Assembly (NCBI RefSeq): GCF_036250675.1
Contig: NZ_CP109592.1
Span: forward strand, 4,030,001-4,094,000
Origin: Streptomyces sp. NBC_01689
Lineage (GTDB): Bacteria; Actinomycetota; Actinomycetes; Streptomycetales; Streptomycetaceae
Length of the DNA: 64,000 nt
Reading direction: 5' to 3'
Below, in pieces: positions 45,742-54,033 of this stretch (its first letter is position 1; each line of letters opens with the position of its first letter). The position numbers and the translations under genes are program-made. The notes below the pieces were generated by a model that made no database searches, was not told where the DNA came from, and saw nothing but the letters and a program-made list of their open reading frames with translations.

Positions 45742-46395
45742 TCAGCTCTGGGTCCCCGACGAGGTACCGCTCGACGCGCCGCGCGGGAAGGTCACCTCGA
45801 CGCGGCGGTTCTTCCGGCGGCCCTGTTCCGAGGTGTTGTCGGCGATCGGGTAGTCCTCGCTGTAGCCGCGCACCTCGAAGGTGACGTCCGTCGAACCGAG
45901 CGCGGCCGCGAGTTCGTCGTGGACTATCTCCGCGCGCTTCTTGGAGAGGGTGAGGCCGTGGGCGTACGAGCCGAGGTTGTCGGTGAAGCCGAAGACCCTG
46001 ACCGTCGTCGCCTTCTGCGCCTTGATCTCGTTCGCGATCGCGTCGATACGGGCGCGGGCGTCCGGGTTCAGCTTCGAGCTGTCCTTGGGGAAGAGGACCT
46101 CGGCCTGGAGCGCGAACGTCACGTCCGAGTTGGTGTCCTCACGCCGCTCCTCCCCTCCGAGGTCCTCCACCACCGACTTGATGTCCAGCACCTTGGCGGG
46201 GGCGAGGGTGGCGCCGTCGGCGAGTTTGAGACCGGGGCTGGTCGCGTCCACCTCGGGTGGCGGCGACGTGGTGACGCTGCCCGGCGGCACGCTGGGGTCG
46301 GTGCCGTCGGCGTACGCGGGACCGGGGAGACCGAGGGCGACCAGGACGGCGAGCGCGGTCAGTGTCGTCGCGACGGGTCGGGGCGAGAGGGCCAT
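45742..46395 (-). CDS. OmpA-domain (peptidoglycan-binding) secreted protein of Tad locus
   Basis: 217 aa. The signal peptide (ATTLTALAVLVALGLPGPAYA) precedes a linker and a C-terminal OmpA domain (about 95-210): LFPKDSSKLNPDARARIDAIANEI, VRVFGFTDNLGSYAHGLTLSKKRAEIVHDEL and GYSEDYPIADNTSEQGRRKNRRVEVTF (conserved TD-x-x-G, N-x-x-L-S-x-x-R-A, GRRxNRRVE). It binds the meso-DAP or LL-DAP peptidoglycan and could anchor the pilus base in a Gram-positive wall. Tad loci of Gram-negatives encode OmpA-like TadD-linked proteins too. It is 2 bp after the upstream lipoprotein gene. Confidence 0.9.
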   Translation of the reverse strand: MALSPRPVATTLTALAVLVALGLPGPAYADGTDPSVPPGSVTTSPPPEVDATSPGLKLADGATLAPAKVLDIKSVVEDLGGEERREDTNSDVTFALQAEVLFPKDSSKLNPDARARIDAIANEIKAQKATTVRVFGFTDNLGSYAHGLTLSKKRAEIVHDELAAALGSTDVTFEVRGYSEDYPIADNTSEQGRRKNRRVEVTFPRGASSGTSSGTQS

Positions 46396-46397
46396 GA

Positions 46398-46994
46398 CTA
46401 CTCGCCCTCGGAGATCTTGATGGAGGCGGGGGGCATGGAGCCGACCTGGAAATCGACATCGTCACTGCCTGCGGGCGGTGCGGGGAACTGAACGAACCAT
46501 TCGGCAGACTGACCGGCCTCGACGCCCCCTCCCTCGAACTTCGTGCAGAGACAACGCCCCTGGGTGTCCCGGAGGACCAGGTACTTCTTCTTGCCCTTGC
46601 TGTCGACCAGCGCCGCACCGGCCAAAGACGCGCCGTTACCGCTCAGTTCACGCTCGTCGCCGCGCCAGTTCGAGGCGATCCAGAACTGGCCGCCCCCGTT
46701 GGTCACCTTTCCGTTGACGGTCACGAAGTCACCCTGGTCACGAACCGCCGACGTGATGGTGAGCGTGATGTCACCGCCCTTCACCTCGGCGAGTGCCGGT
46801 GCGCTTTCCGGCGCCTTGGCGGACGGCGTATCACCGTGGCTGCCACTCGTCGCGGAGGCCGACGTCGACGATGAGCCCTTGTCGGACTTACCGTCGCCTC
46901 CGCCTCCGCAGCCGGCCACCGTGAGGAGCAGCCCAGTCGTGATCGCCACCGCGCTCAGCGCCCTGCGGCCCATCATGGTGTGCCGAAAGTCCAT
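46398..46994 (-). CDS. Lipoprotein of Tad locus
   Basis: 198 aa. The lipobox LLLTVAGCGGG follows a signal peptide; a Ser/Thr-rich linker leads to a beta-rich exodomain (GDITLTITSAVRDQGDFVTVNGKVTNGG, then FWIASNWRGDERELSGNG, and a CLCTKF pair of cysteines). GDFVTVNGKV... resembles a DUF4352-like immunoglobulin fold. ATG 46994 is used; ATG 46979 or 46976 are possible. Its place between TadG-like and OmpA genes suggests a pilus-associated envelope protein. Confidence 0.8.
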   Translation of the reverse strand: MDFRHTMMGRRALSAVAITTGLLLTVAGCGGGGDGKSDKGSSSTSASATSGSHGDTPSAKAPESAPALAEVKGGDITLTITSAVRDQGDFVTVNGKVTNGGGQFWIASNWRGDERELSGNGASLAGAALVDSKGKKKYLVLRDTQGRCLCTKFEGGGVEAGQSAEWFVQFPAPPAGSDDVDFQVGSMPPASIKISEGE

Positions 46995-47009
46995 CGGTAC
47001 GGCTTCCTC

Positions 47010-47618
47010 TCACTCGGCCAGATGCACGGAGAACAGCACGGACGCGTCCGGAAGGTCGACCGGATCGAAATCTCCGGGGTCGATGTTCACGATGTCGCCG
47101 TCACAGTTCAGCTCGACGGGCTTTTTCGGATCTGCCGCCGGATCGAAATCACAGCGCGGCTGGATGACGGCGACGGCGTGCGCCCTGGCGCGCCGGCTCT
47201 CCGTCCCGGGGATGATCGACGCCCCGACCGTGTACGTGGTCTCGATGTCGACCCGATATCCGGGATAACCGTCCACATCGGTGGGTTGGGCGCCGCCTTG
47301 GACGGTCGAGCGGTTCTCTGCGGCCAACTGTTGAGCCGCGGCCGTGGCCCCCGTGCCCTCCGGGGACCGCACGCCGTCGAGCCAGTCGAGCCAGTCGTCC
47401 TGTCGGCCGATGACCGAACCGAGCTTGTCCGTCAGCTCGTCACGCGCGTCCTGTGCCGCCGCCAACGCAGCAGCGTCCGCCGCGGTTTGAGCTCCATTGC
47501 GGACGGACGCTGCCTGGGCGAACACGAAGAAGGCGAACGCGGCGAAGAGCAGAGCCCCCGTGAGCCAGATGTAGATGGGGAGCGTCTGCCCTTGGTCACC
47601 GCGGAAGGAGCAGCTCAG
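47010..47618 (-). CDS. TadG-like pilus assembly protein (apparent CTG start)
   Basis: About 202 aa. The N-terminus SCSFRGDQGQTLPIYIWLTGALLFAAFAFFVFAQAASVRNGAQTAADAAALAAAQDAR (split) is the TadG/Flp-assembly form: a GQ processing-like site, one TM helix, then the conserved G-A-Q-x-AADAAALAAAQ. The rest is an extracytoplasmic domain with two cysteines (PRCDFDP, LNCDGD). No ATG, GTG or TTG lies in frame near this N-terminus. CTG at 47618 overlaps the Flp stop as CTGA, the same 4-bp overlap seen elsewhere in this locus, so I infer a CTG start with translational coupling. Confidence 0.78.
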   Translation of the reverse strand: MSCSFRGDQGQTLPIYIWLTGALLFAAFAFFVFAQAASVRNGAQTAADAAALAAAQDARDELTDKLGSVIGRQDDWLDWLDGVRSPEGTGATAAAQQLAAENRSTVQGGAQPTDVDGYPGYRVDIETTYTVGASIIPGTESRRARAHAVAVIQPRCDFDPAADPKKPVELNCDGDIVNIDPGDFDPVDLPDASVLFSVHLAE

Positions 47619-47815
47619 CCGCCCGTCACCTGGGTGACGGCGTTGCGGATCGCACCCGAGATCAATCCGTCCAGACCGATCTGGTCGATCAGCGTGAAGA
47701 TCCCCGCGATAATGATCATCAGCCCCGCGTACTCCACGAACCCCGCTCCCGCGTCCCGTCGTTCGCCCCGCATTCGAGAGACGACAGTCCGCTTCCAGCT
47801 GTCGAACTTGCCCAT
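47615..47815 (-). CDS. flp: Flp-type pilin
   Basis: 66 aa prepilin from ATG 47815. A short basic leader (GKFDSWKRTVVSRMRGERRD) ends at AG, followed by AGFVEYAGLMIIIAGIFTLIDQIGLDGLISGAI: cleavage after Gly gives Glu at +5 and Tyr at +6, the Flp family signature, then one hydrophobic helix. It forms the pilus fibre. Its stop overlaps the TadG-like gene start. The 103 bp before it may carry a separate strong promoter, as pilin is needed in excess. Confidence 0.9.
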   Translation of the reverse strand: MGKFDSWKRTVVSRMRGERRDAGAGFVEYAGLMIIIAGIFTLIDQIGLDGLISGAIRNAVTQVTGG

Positions 47816-47917
47816 CGTCACTGTCCTCCCGCGCGACATCAAAGCCAACTCGGGCACCGTACGTGAGAACCCGCCTACTCCGAGTGGGCCCAGGGGCCCA
47901 ACTTCCGTGCGCCGCGG

Positions 47918-48649
47918 TCACCGGCTCCACCCCTCACGTGCCGTTCCGAGCCAGTGGGCGATCGCCTCGCTGCGCGAGGAACTGTGCAGCTTCGCGAAGA
48001 TGCGGTTGATGTGGTTCTTGACGGTCTTCTCACTGATGAAGCAGGCGGCGGCGATCTGACGGTTGCTCATGCCGGCGGCGATGAGGTCCATCACCTCCAC
48101 CTCCCTCGCACTCAGGTCGAAGTCGAGCCGGTCGGGCACACGACGGCGGAGCCTCGCCCCATGGTCGGGGAGAGCCTTCGACGACTGTCCCACAAACGAT
48201 TGCATCTGCGAAGAGATTTCGTTCGGTTCGTACGAAACACCGAGCGAATCCGGGACAGTGCGCGGCCGGCGCCCCACCTCCCGCACCGCGGTGAGCAGTT
48301 CGGGGGTCGTGAACTCGCCGTGGACGAGGTAGGCGACCGCTCCCCGGCGCGACGCCTCGGCCACGACCTCGGGTTCGCGGCTGTACGTCAGCATCATCAC
48401 GGGGGCGAGCCGGGCCAGGTGCGGCAGGGCGGTGAGCCCGTCCGTGCCGGGCATGCGGACGTCGAGGAGGACGACGTCCGGCGGATGGGCGGCCGCCGCG
48501 GTCACGGCGTCCTCGCCGTTCGCGGCCTGCGCGACGACCTCGATGTCCGGATGGCCGCCGAGCAGCGCGGCCAGTCCGGCCCGGACGACGGGGTTGTCGT
48601 CGGCCACCAGTACACGGAGGGGCGGGCCGATGAGTGCCTGGTCAGGCAT
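47918..48649 (-). CDS. NarL/FixJ-family response regulator in Tad locus
   Basis: 243 aa. Receiver domain: Asp17/Asp18 acidic pocket, phosphoacceptor Asp63 in VVLLDVRMPG, Thr88 in MLTYS. The usual conserved Lys is His110 (AYLVHGEFT), which could alter signalling. The C-terminal LuxR HTH is LSAREVEVMDLIAAGMSNRQIAAACFISEKTVKNHINRIFAKL. Start ATG 48649 overlaps the kinase stop by 8 bp (ATGCCTGA). It probably regulates pilus expression, perhaps the flp promoter just downstream. Confidence 0.94.
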   Translation of the reverse strand: MPDQALIGPPLRVLVADDNPVVRAGLAALLGGHPDIEVVAQAANGEDAVTAAAAHPPDVVLLDVRMPGTDGLTALPHLARLAPVMMLTYSREPEVVAEASRRGAVAYLVHGEFTTPELLTAVREVGRRPRTVPDSLGVSYEPNEISSQMQSFVGQSSKALPDHGARLRRRVPDRLDFDLSAREVEVMDLIAAGMSNRQIAAACFISEKTVKNHINRIFAKLHSSSRSEAIAHWLGTAREGWSR

Positions 48650-50333
48650 GTGCGGCCTCCTCTTGGGGGGTGTGGGGAGGAAGGGGGGCGAGAGGAAGGG
48701 TCAGACGGACCTCCGCTCCTCCTCGCTCGGAGCGGTTCAGGTCGACGCGGCCCCCCAGGGAGGCGGCGCGTTCCGCCATGCCGAGCAGCCCGAAGTGGCC
48801 GGTTCTGGTCAGGTCGCCGAGAGTGGCGCCGGGAGGAGGCCCCACCCCGTCGTCCCGCACCCGTACCGTGAACTCGTCTTCCCGGGTGTTCAGTTCGACG
48901 TCGACCGTCACCGTGTTCGCGTGTGCGTGCCGGTAGGCGTTCTCCAGTGCCTCGGAGACGATCGCCAGGACGTGGCGGGCCGTCGCGTGCGGCAGGACCG
49001 GCTGCTCGCCGCGGTGGCGGAGCTCCGCGGCGAGGTGCGTGCGGGCCTTGAACTCGGCCACCCGGTGGGCGAGTTCGGGCAGCACGTCCGTCTCGGGAGT
49101 GGTGAGGTCCGTACGGCGGCGCAGGTCCGAGAGCAGTTCGCGGGACTCCGCCGCCGCCCTGCGGGCCGCCCCGGCGACGGTTGTCGCCTGCCGCCCCAGC
49201 GTGGCCGGGTCCGCGCCGTCCGCCGAGGCCGAGACGGCCAGGGCTTCCGCCGCCAGGGCCAGTCCGTGCAGGGTCTTCGCCACCGAGTCGTGCATCTCGC
49301 GTGCCAGCCGCGCCCGTTCGGACTCGACGGCCTCGGCGACGGCGAGCCGGGAGGTCGCCTCGGACAGTGCCTGGCTCGCCGTGCCGAAGCGGAACATCAG
49401 GTTGCGCAGGGTGACGCCGATGATGCCCGCGCCGACACAGAATCCGGCGATCAAAAAGGTGTTGGCGCCCGCTCCCGGATGGTGCTGCCAGGCCCGGTAG
49501 ACCGTCACCAGGACGATCAGCTGCAGCCCCGTGAAGACGCCCGAGCCGCGCCAGCCGTAGAGCAGGCCCGCCAGCAGCGGGGTGCAGACCGTCGCGTAGG
49601 CGAGCGGCGACGCGGGGGACGCCGTCAGGAGGAGCACGGCACCGAAGGCCAGGTCCACGGCCATCAGGGTGGGGTGGGCGAGGAGGCGGGGGCCGAAGCG
49701 GTCCCAGTCCCTGAGCATGGCGTACGAGCCCATGACGCCGAGGACGGCGGCGGCCAGGACCGCGTAGCGCGACAGGCCGTCGGTCGCGTTCGTCATCGCG
49801 AAGGGCGCGCCGATCGCGATGGCGGCGAGGCGGACGGCGAAGGCCTGGCGGCACAGCGCTTGCAGAGCGTTGAGCTGGAGGCGGACGCTGCCGGGGGCGG
49901 GGACGTCGTCGGCCAGATAGCCCGGGCCCGCGTCACCCGCCCAGCCGGCCGCAGCGGGCCGGGGGGCCTCCCGCCGCCGTGACGGGTGCTGTCCGTGCGA
50001 CCCGGGCTCGGCGGCCGGTGTGGCGGCCCGCGGGGGCCGCCCCGCCCCGTCCGCTCCGACGGTCCGCGGACGGCCGGCGGCGCTCACGGCGTGCTCGGGC
50101 GCCCACGGCCGGACCAGTCGCGACAGCCGGGGCAGCCGGGGCCACAGTCGGGCCGGCACGGCCCATACGGGGCCCGGACCGGCGGACGGTCGGCCCGCCG
50201 ACGACCACAGCCGGCCCGGTGAGGCCCACCGCCGGCTCCGGGAGGCCGTCGGGCGGCCTCCGCCGGTGCGCGGCCCGGGCAGTCGGGGCGTGGCGGGCGG
50301 CAGCCAGGGCGGCGGTGTGCGACGGGCGTTCAT
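48642..50333 (-). CDS. Membrane histidine kinase (HisKA_3) in Tad locus
   Basis: 563 aa from ATG 50333, which shares one base with the tadC stop (TGATG). The first 170 residues are Pro/Arg/Ala-rich and disordered, unusual for a kinase. Four to six TM helices follow (residues about 180-330: LAAIAIGAPFAM, YAVLAAAVLGVMGSYAML, LMAVDLAFGAVLLLT, PLLAGLLYGW, FTGLQLIVLVTVYRAW, FLIAGFCVGAGIIGVTL). HisKA_3: ARLAREMHDSVAKTLHGLALAAEAL (phospho-His). HATPase: VSEALENAYRHA, VRVRDDGVGPPPGA, GHFGLLGMAERAASLGG. Pairs with the next regulator. Confidence 0.93.
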   Translation of the reverse strand: MNARRTPPPWLPPATPRLPGPRTGGGRPTASRSRRWASPGRLWSSAGRPSAGPGPVWAVPARLWPRLPRLSRLVRPWAPEHAVSAAGRPRTVGADGAGRPPRAATPAAEPGSHGQHPSRRREAPRPAAAGWAGDAGPGYLADDVPAPGSVRLQLNALQALCRQAFAVRLAAIAIGAPFAMTNATDGLSRYAVLAAAVLGVMGSYAMLRDWDRFGPRLLAHPTLMAVDLAFGAVLLLTASPASPLAYATVCTPLLAGLLYGWRGSGVFTGLQLIVLVTVYRAWQHHPGAGANTFLIAGFCVGAGIIGVTLRNLMFRFGTASQALSEATSRLAVAEAVESERARLAREMHDSVAKTLHGLALAAEALAVSASADGADPATLGRQATTVAGAARRAAAESRELLSDLRRRTDLTTPETDVLPELAHRVAEFKARTHLAAELRHRGEQPVLPHATARHVLAIVSEALENAYRHAHANTVTVDVELNTREDEFTVRVRDDGVGPPPGATLGDLTRTGHFGLLGMAERAASLGGRVDLNRSERGGAEVRLTLPLAPLPPHTPQEEAAHA

Positions 50334-51223
50334 CAGCGGCCCAGGATCGAGCCGAAGTTCGTGCCCGACCCGAGGAACATTCCCGTGGCGATCAGGATCA
50401 TCGTCGCCGGCAGCATGAAGACGAGGGTGACCATCGTGGCCTTGGGGATGGTCTTGGCCGCGCGGCGGCGGGCGTTCTGGGCGTCCGTGCGGCGCATGTC
50501 CGTGGCCAGCTGGATCAGGGTCTCGGCGATCGGGGAGCCGAGTTCCTCGCCCTGCTGCAGCGCCGACACGAACTGGGCGACCTGTTCGGAGGAGTTGCGC
50601 CGGCGGAGTTCGTCGAAGGCCTGGCGGCGGCTGACGCCCATGTCCATCTGCCGCAGTGTGATGCGCAGTTCGTCCGCCCACGGACCCTCGTACTTCTCCG
50701 CGACCCGGTCCAGGGCCTGGCGGAAGCCGAGCCCCGCCGAGACCACGACGGCCAGGACGTCGAGGAAGTCGGGAAGGATGCGGTCGATGGCCTCCTTGCG
50801 TTCGCGGACGGCCTGCCAGATGAGGGCGTCGGCGGCGACCAGGCCGAAGGCCAGCGCGAGCACGGCGAACAGGAGGCGGCCGTTGGAGAGGAAGATCAGG
50901 CCCAGCAGGACACCGAAGATCCCGTACACCGCGCGGCGCGCGGCATAGCGGTTGAGGGTCAGACCTCCGGGGTTGCCCGCCATGTCTATGCGCCGGCGTT
51001 TGGCGTCGACGCGGCGGGGGCCCATCAGGCGTAGCACCGTGGGCGCGAAGCGCATGCCGAGGCGGTCGACGGCGGAGTCGGCCTTGGAGACACGGGTCCC
51101 GCCGACCTCCAGGGCGAGGGCGAGGTCGCTGGGCAGCTTGGCGTCGGCGCGGATCATGCGGATGCCCAGCAGGGCGCCCGCGACGGCGGCGGCCGTCACG
51201 AGGGCGAGCAGCAGGGGGAGCAA
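50333..51223 (-). CDS. tadC: TadC-like type II secretion F-domain membrane protein
   Basis: 296 aa. T2SS-F domain in the C-terminal half: LPDFLDVLAVVVSAGLGFRQALDRVAEKYEGPWADELR, then MDMGVSRRQAFDELRRRNSSEQVAQFVSALQQGEELGSPIAETL. TM helices are at the N-terminus (LLALVTAAAVAGALLGIRMI), about 97-135 and the C-terminus (ATMVTLVFMLPATMILIATGMFL). Inner-membrane platform with TadB for the TadA motor. Start TTG 51223 with AGGAGG 8 nt upstream. It overlaps the kinase gene (TGATG). Confidence 0.93.
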   Translation of the reverse strand: MLPLLLALVTAAAVAGALLGIRMIRADAKLPSDLALALEVGGTRVSKADSAVDRLGMRFAPTVLRLMGPRRVDAKRRRIDMAGNPGGLTLNRYAARRAVYGIFGVLLGLIFLSNGRLLFAVLALAFGLVAADALIWQAVRERKEAIDRILPDFLDVLAVVVSAGLGFRQALDRVAEKYEGPWADELRITLRQMDMGVSRRQAFDELRRRNSSEQVAQFVSALQQGEELGSPIAETLIQLATDMRRTDAQNARRRAAKTIPKATMVTLVFMLPATMILIATGMFLGSGTNFGSILGR

Positions 51224-51239
51224 CGTGATCCCTCCTTCC

Positions 51240-52181
51240 TCAGACTTCGATCTTGCCGAGGCGTCGGATGACGAAGAAGCCGACGGTGTAGAGGCCCAGG
51301 GAGATCAGGACCAGGGCCTGGCCGAGACCGGAGCCGGTGACGCGGGCGAGCGCGCCCTCGTTCGAGGAGTTGATCAGGAGCAGGGAGCCGAGGCCGAGCA
51401 GCGGGACGGTGAAGGCCGTCGCGTTGACCTCGGAGAGCATCGTGCGGACCTCGCGCCGGGTCTCCTTGCGGTCCTCCAGGGTCTGGGTGAGGTTGCGCAG
51501 GGAACTGACGACCGACCCGCCGGCCTTGTTGGCGAGGACCAGGGTGGTGACGAGGACGACCAGCTCGCGGGACGGGAGGCGCTCCGCGAGTTCGCCGAGT
51601 GCGTCGTCGATGGTGCGGCCCATCATCAACTGGTCTGCCACGTGCGCTAGTTCCTCACCCGCCGGGTTCTCCAGCTCCTCGGCGGCCATCGCCAGGGCGG
51701 TCCGCATGGCGAGGCCGGCGGCGGTCGCGTTGGCGAGGAGGCGCGCCACGTCGGGGAGTTGGGCGATGAAGGCCTCGATGCGCTTCTGCCGTTGCCAGTT
51801 GAGGAAGATCGCCGCGCTCCAGACGCCGACCAGGGCGGCGATCGGGCCGAAGAAGGGGGCCAGGACGGAGGCGGCGATCAGCCAGAGCGCGACCACGACC
51901 GCGGTGACGTAGACGGCGAACTCGCCTGCGGTCACGTCGAGTCCGGTCGCCGACAGCCGCAGGTGGATCCCGCGGCCGATACGGGTGCGGCGCAGCCGGC
52001 GGTCGACGGCGGCGAAGCGGCGTACGCGGCCCGCGGCCGTGCGCAGCGGGCCGCCGCCGGAGAGGCGGTCCACGAGGGCCTGGCGCTGGGCCCGTCCGGA
52101 GGCGTACGTGTGCACACCCGCGACGGCGAGGGTGCCGCACAGGACGGTGGCGCCGAGGGCCAGGACGGCGGGGTTGTTCAC
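51240..52181 (-). CDS. tadB: TadB-like type II secretion F-domain membrane protein
   Basis: 313 aa. N-terminal TM (AVLALGATVLCGTLAVAGVHTY), paired TM helices around residues 90-125 (VYVTAVVVALWLIAASVLAPFFGPIAALVGVWSAAIFL, split), T2SS-F domain (LPDVARLLANATAAGLAMRTALAMAAEELENP, MMGRTIDDALGELAERLPSRELVVLVTTLVLANKAGGSV) and C-terminal TM pair. It forms the platform with TadC. It starts at GTG 52181 with GAGAGGAG upstream, 25 bp after tadA. Confidence 0.93.
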   Translation of the reverse strand: MNNPAVLALGATVLCGTLAVAGVHTYASGRAQRQALVDRLSGGGPLRTAAGRVRRFAAVDRRLRRTRIGRGIHLRLSATGLDVTAGEFAVYVTAVVVALWLIAASVLAPFFGPIAALVGVWSAAIFLNWQRQKRIEAFIAQLPDVARLLANATAAGLAMRTALAMAAEELENPAGEELAHVADQLMMGRTIDDALGELAERLPSRELVVLVTTLVLANKAGGSVVSSLRNLTQTLEDRKETRREVRTMLSEVNATAFTVPLLGLGSLLLINSSNEGALARVTGSGLGQALVLISLGLYTVGFFVIRRLGKIEV

Positions 52182-52206
52182 AGCTCGCTCCTCTCGGTCG
52201 TGGGGG

Positions 52207-53547
52207 TCATCCGATGGCCTGCCGGGTGTCGAGCGCGTCCAGGACCTCGACGACGCCGAAGGCGGGTGGCAGCGGCTCGTTGGCGACGTACAGCTTCTCG
52301 GCGACCGGGCGGGGCAGCGGCAGGTGTTCGAACCGGCCGTGGACGACCCGGTCGGGTCCGACGGGCCGGGGGACGAAGCGGGTGACGGGGACGACCCGGA
52401 ACTGCTCGCGGCCGTGCGAGACCAGCAGGGCGATCTCGGTGATCCGGCGGGAGCCGTCGGCGTGCCGGGCCAGTTGGACGACGACGTCGACGGCCGAGTT
52501 GATCTGGTCCTTCAGCGCCTCGAAGGGGATCAGGACCTCGGACATCGAGCCGAGGGTCTGGAGCCGCATGAGCGCGTCCTCGGCGGAGTTCGCGTGGACC
52601 GTGGCGAGCGAGCCGTCGTGGCCGGTCGACATGGCCTGGAGCATGTCGAGGGTCTCCCCGCCGCGGACCTCACCGACGATGATGCGGTCGGGGCGCATGC
52701 GCAGGGAGTTGCGGACCAGGTCGCGGATGGTGATCTGGCCCTTGCCCTCCACGTTGGGGGGCCGGGACTCCAGGCGGATGACGTGTTCCTGCTGGAGCTG
52801 GAGTTCGGCCGAGTCCTCGATGGTGATGATGCGTTCGTGGGACGGGATGAGTCCGGAGAGCGCGTTGAGGAGGGTGGTCTTCCCGCTGCCCGTGCCGCCG
52901 CTGACGATCAGGTTGAAGCGGGCGCGTACGAACGCCGCGAGCAGCATCAGCATCTGCTCGTCGAGCGAGCCGAGGCCGATGAGTTCGGGGAGGGTGTAGG
53001 CGCGGGGGAAGCGGCGGATGGTGAGGGTGGGTCCGGTGAGGGCGAGCGGCGGGATGATGACGTTGACGCGTTCGCCGGTGGGGAGGCGGGCGTCGACCAT
53101 GGGGTTGGACTCGTCGACCCGGCGGTTGACCGTGGAGACGATGCGTTCGATGGTCTGCATGAGCTGTTCGGTGGAGGCGAAGCGCAGGGGCAGCTGTTCG
53201 ACCCGGCCGGAGCGCTCCACGAAGATCGAGTCCGGTCCGTTGACCATGATCTCGGTGATCGACGCGTCGGCGAGCAGGGGTTCGAGGACGCCGAGCCCGA
53301 GGGCCTCGTCCACGACCCGGCGGATCAGCTGGGAGCGTTCGGCGGAGGAGAGGACGGGGCCTTCGCGGCTGATGATGTGGCCGAGTACGCGCTCCAGGCG
53401 CACCCGGCGTTCGGCCGCCGCCAGGCTCGACATCTCGGCGAGGTCGATCTCCTCGAGGAGCTTGGCGCGGTAGACGGCGACGAGGTGTCCGTCCTCGCGG
53501 GCGGGGCCGCTCTCGTCGGGGGTGGCGATTCGGGACCGCAGGCTCAT
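52207..53547 (-). CDS. tadA: Pilus assembly/secretion ATPase TadA (CpaF)
   Basis: 446 aa GspE/CpaF-type hexameric ATPase that powers Tad pilus assembly. The N-terminal helical domain (about 20-100) is followed by ITEIMVNGPDSIFVERSG and RVDESNPMVDARLPTGERVNVIIPPLAL. Walker A GGTGSGKTT is at residues 217-225, Asp box ERIITIEDSAELQ, Walker B MRPDRIIVGEVRGGETLDMLQAMSTGHDGSLATVHANS (split), with the His box. ATG 53547 has GGAGGAGC 7 nt upstream. Confidence 0.96.
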   Translation of the reverse strand: MSLRSRIATPDESGPAREDGHLVAVYRAKLLEEIDLAEMSSLAAAERRVRLERVLGHIISREGPVLSSAERSQLIRRVVDEALGLGVLEPLLADASITEIMVNGPDSIFVERSGRVEQLPLRFASTEQLMQTIERIVSTVNRRVDESNPMVDARLPTGERVNVIIPPLALTGPTLTIRRFPRAYTLPELIGLGSLDEQMLMLLAAFVRARFNLIVSGGTGSGKTTLLNALSGLIPSHERIITIEDSAELQLQQEHVIRLESRPPNVEGKGQITIRDLVRNSLRMRPDRIIVGEVRGGETLDMLQAMSTGHDGSLATVHANSAEDALMRLQTLGSMSEVLIPFEALKDQINSAVDVVVQLARHADGSRRITEIALLVSHGREQFRVVPVTRFVPRPVGPDRVVHGRFEHLPLPRPVAEKLYVANEPLPPAFGVVEVLDALDTRQAIG

Positions 53548-53577
53548 GGGTTCAGCTCCTCCCGGTCGGTCGTGGGT

Positions 53578-54033
53578 TCAGTCGTCGGTGGGCATGGTGG
53601 CGCGGCGGGTGACGGTGTAGGGGCCGAAGAGGGGGATGACCCCGGGGACCCGGACCGTGACGGTGGCCGTGGTGAGGTCGGGGCCGGCCGCGGGCGCGAC
53701 CCGCGGGTCCAGCCAGCCGCTCACCGCGGCCTGTCCGGCCGCCCCGCCGTCGCCGCCCTGCGAGGCGACCCGGGCGGCGGCCCGGGCGCCGGAGCCGGCC
53801 TGGTTGATCCCGTAGCCGATGAGGCCGAGCTGGATGGCGGCCATGCCGATGACCAGGAGGATGGGCAGGAACCCGGCGAACTCCAGCATGGAGACGCCCC
53901 GGTCGTCACGGAGGTGCCGCCACGGCCGGAACACCGGCCCCGCCCGCCGCGTCCGTGCTCGCGTCGGCGTCCGCGTGCGTGTCGGCCGAGGTGTCCGTGG
54001 GTGTGTCCGCGCCGGTTCCCGAAGGGCCGTCAT
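53578..54033 (-). CDS. tadE: TadE-family pseudopilin
   Basis: 151 aa from ATG 54033, which overlaps the preceding stop as ATGA. A Thr/Arg/Pro-rich basic leader of about 55 residues ends in DDRG, then VSMLEFAGFLPILLVIGMAAIQLGLIGYGIN: Gly, then Glu at +5 and Phe at +6, the TadE-type prepilin signature with a hydrophobic helix. QAGSGARAAARVASQGG follows, then a beta-rich exodomain. Minor pilin. The long basic leader is unusual and may be cytoplasmic. Confidence 0.87.
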   Translation of the reverse strand: MTALREPARTHPRTPRPTRTRTPTRARTRRAGPVFRPWRHLRDDRGVSMLEFAGFLPILLVIGMAAIQLGLIGYGINQAGSGARAAARVASQGGDGGAAGQAAVSGWLDPRVAPAAGPDLTTATVTVRVPGVIPLFGPYTVTRRATMPTDD

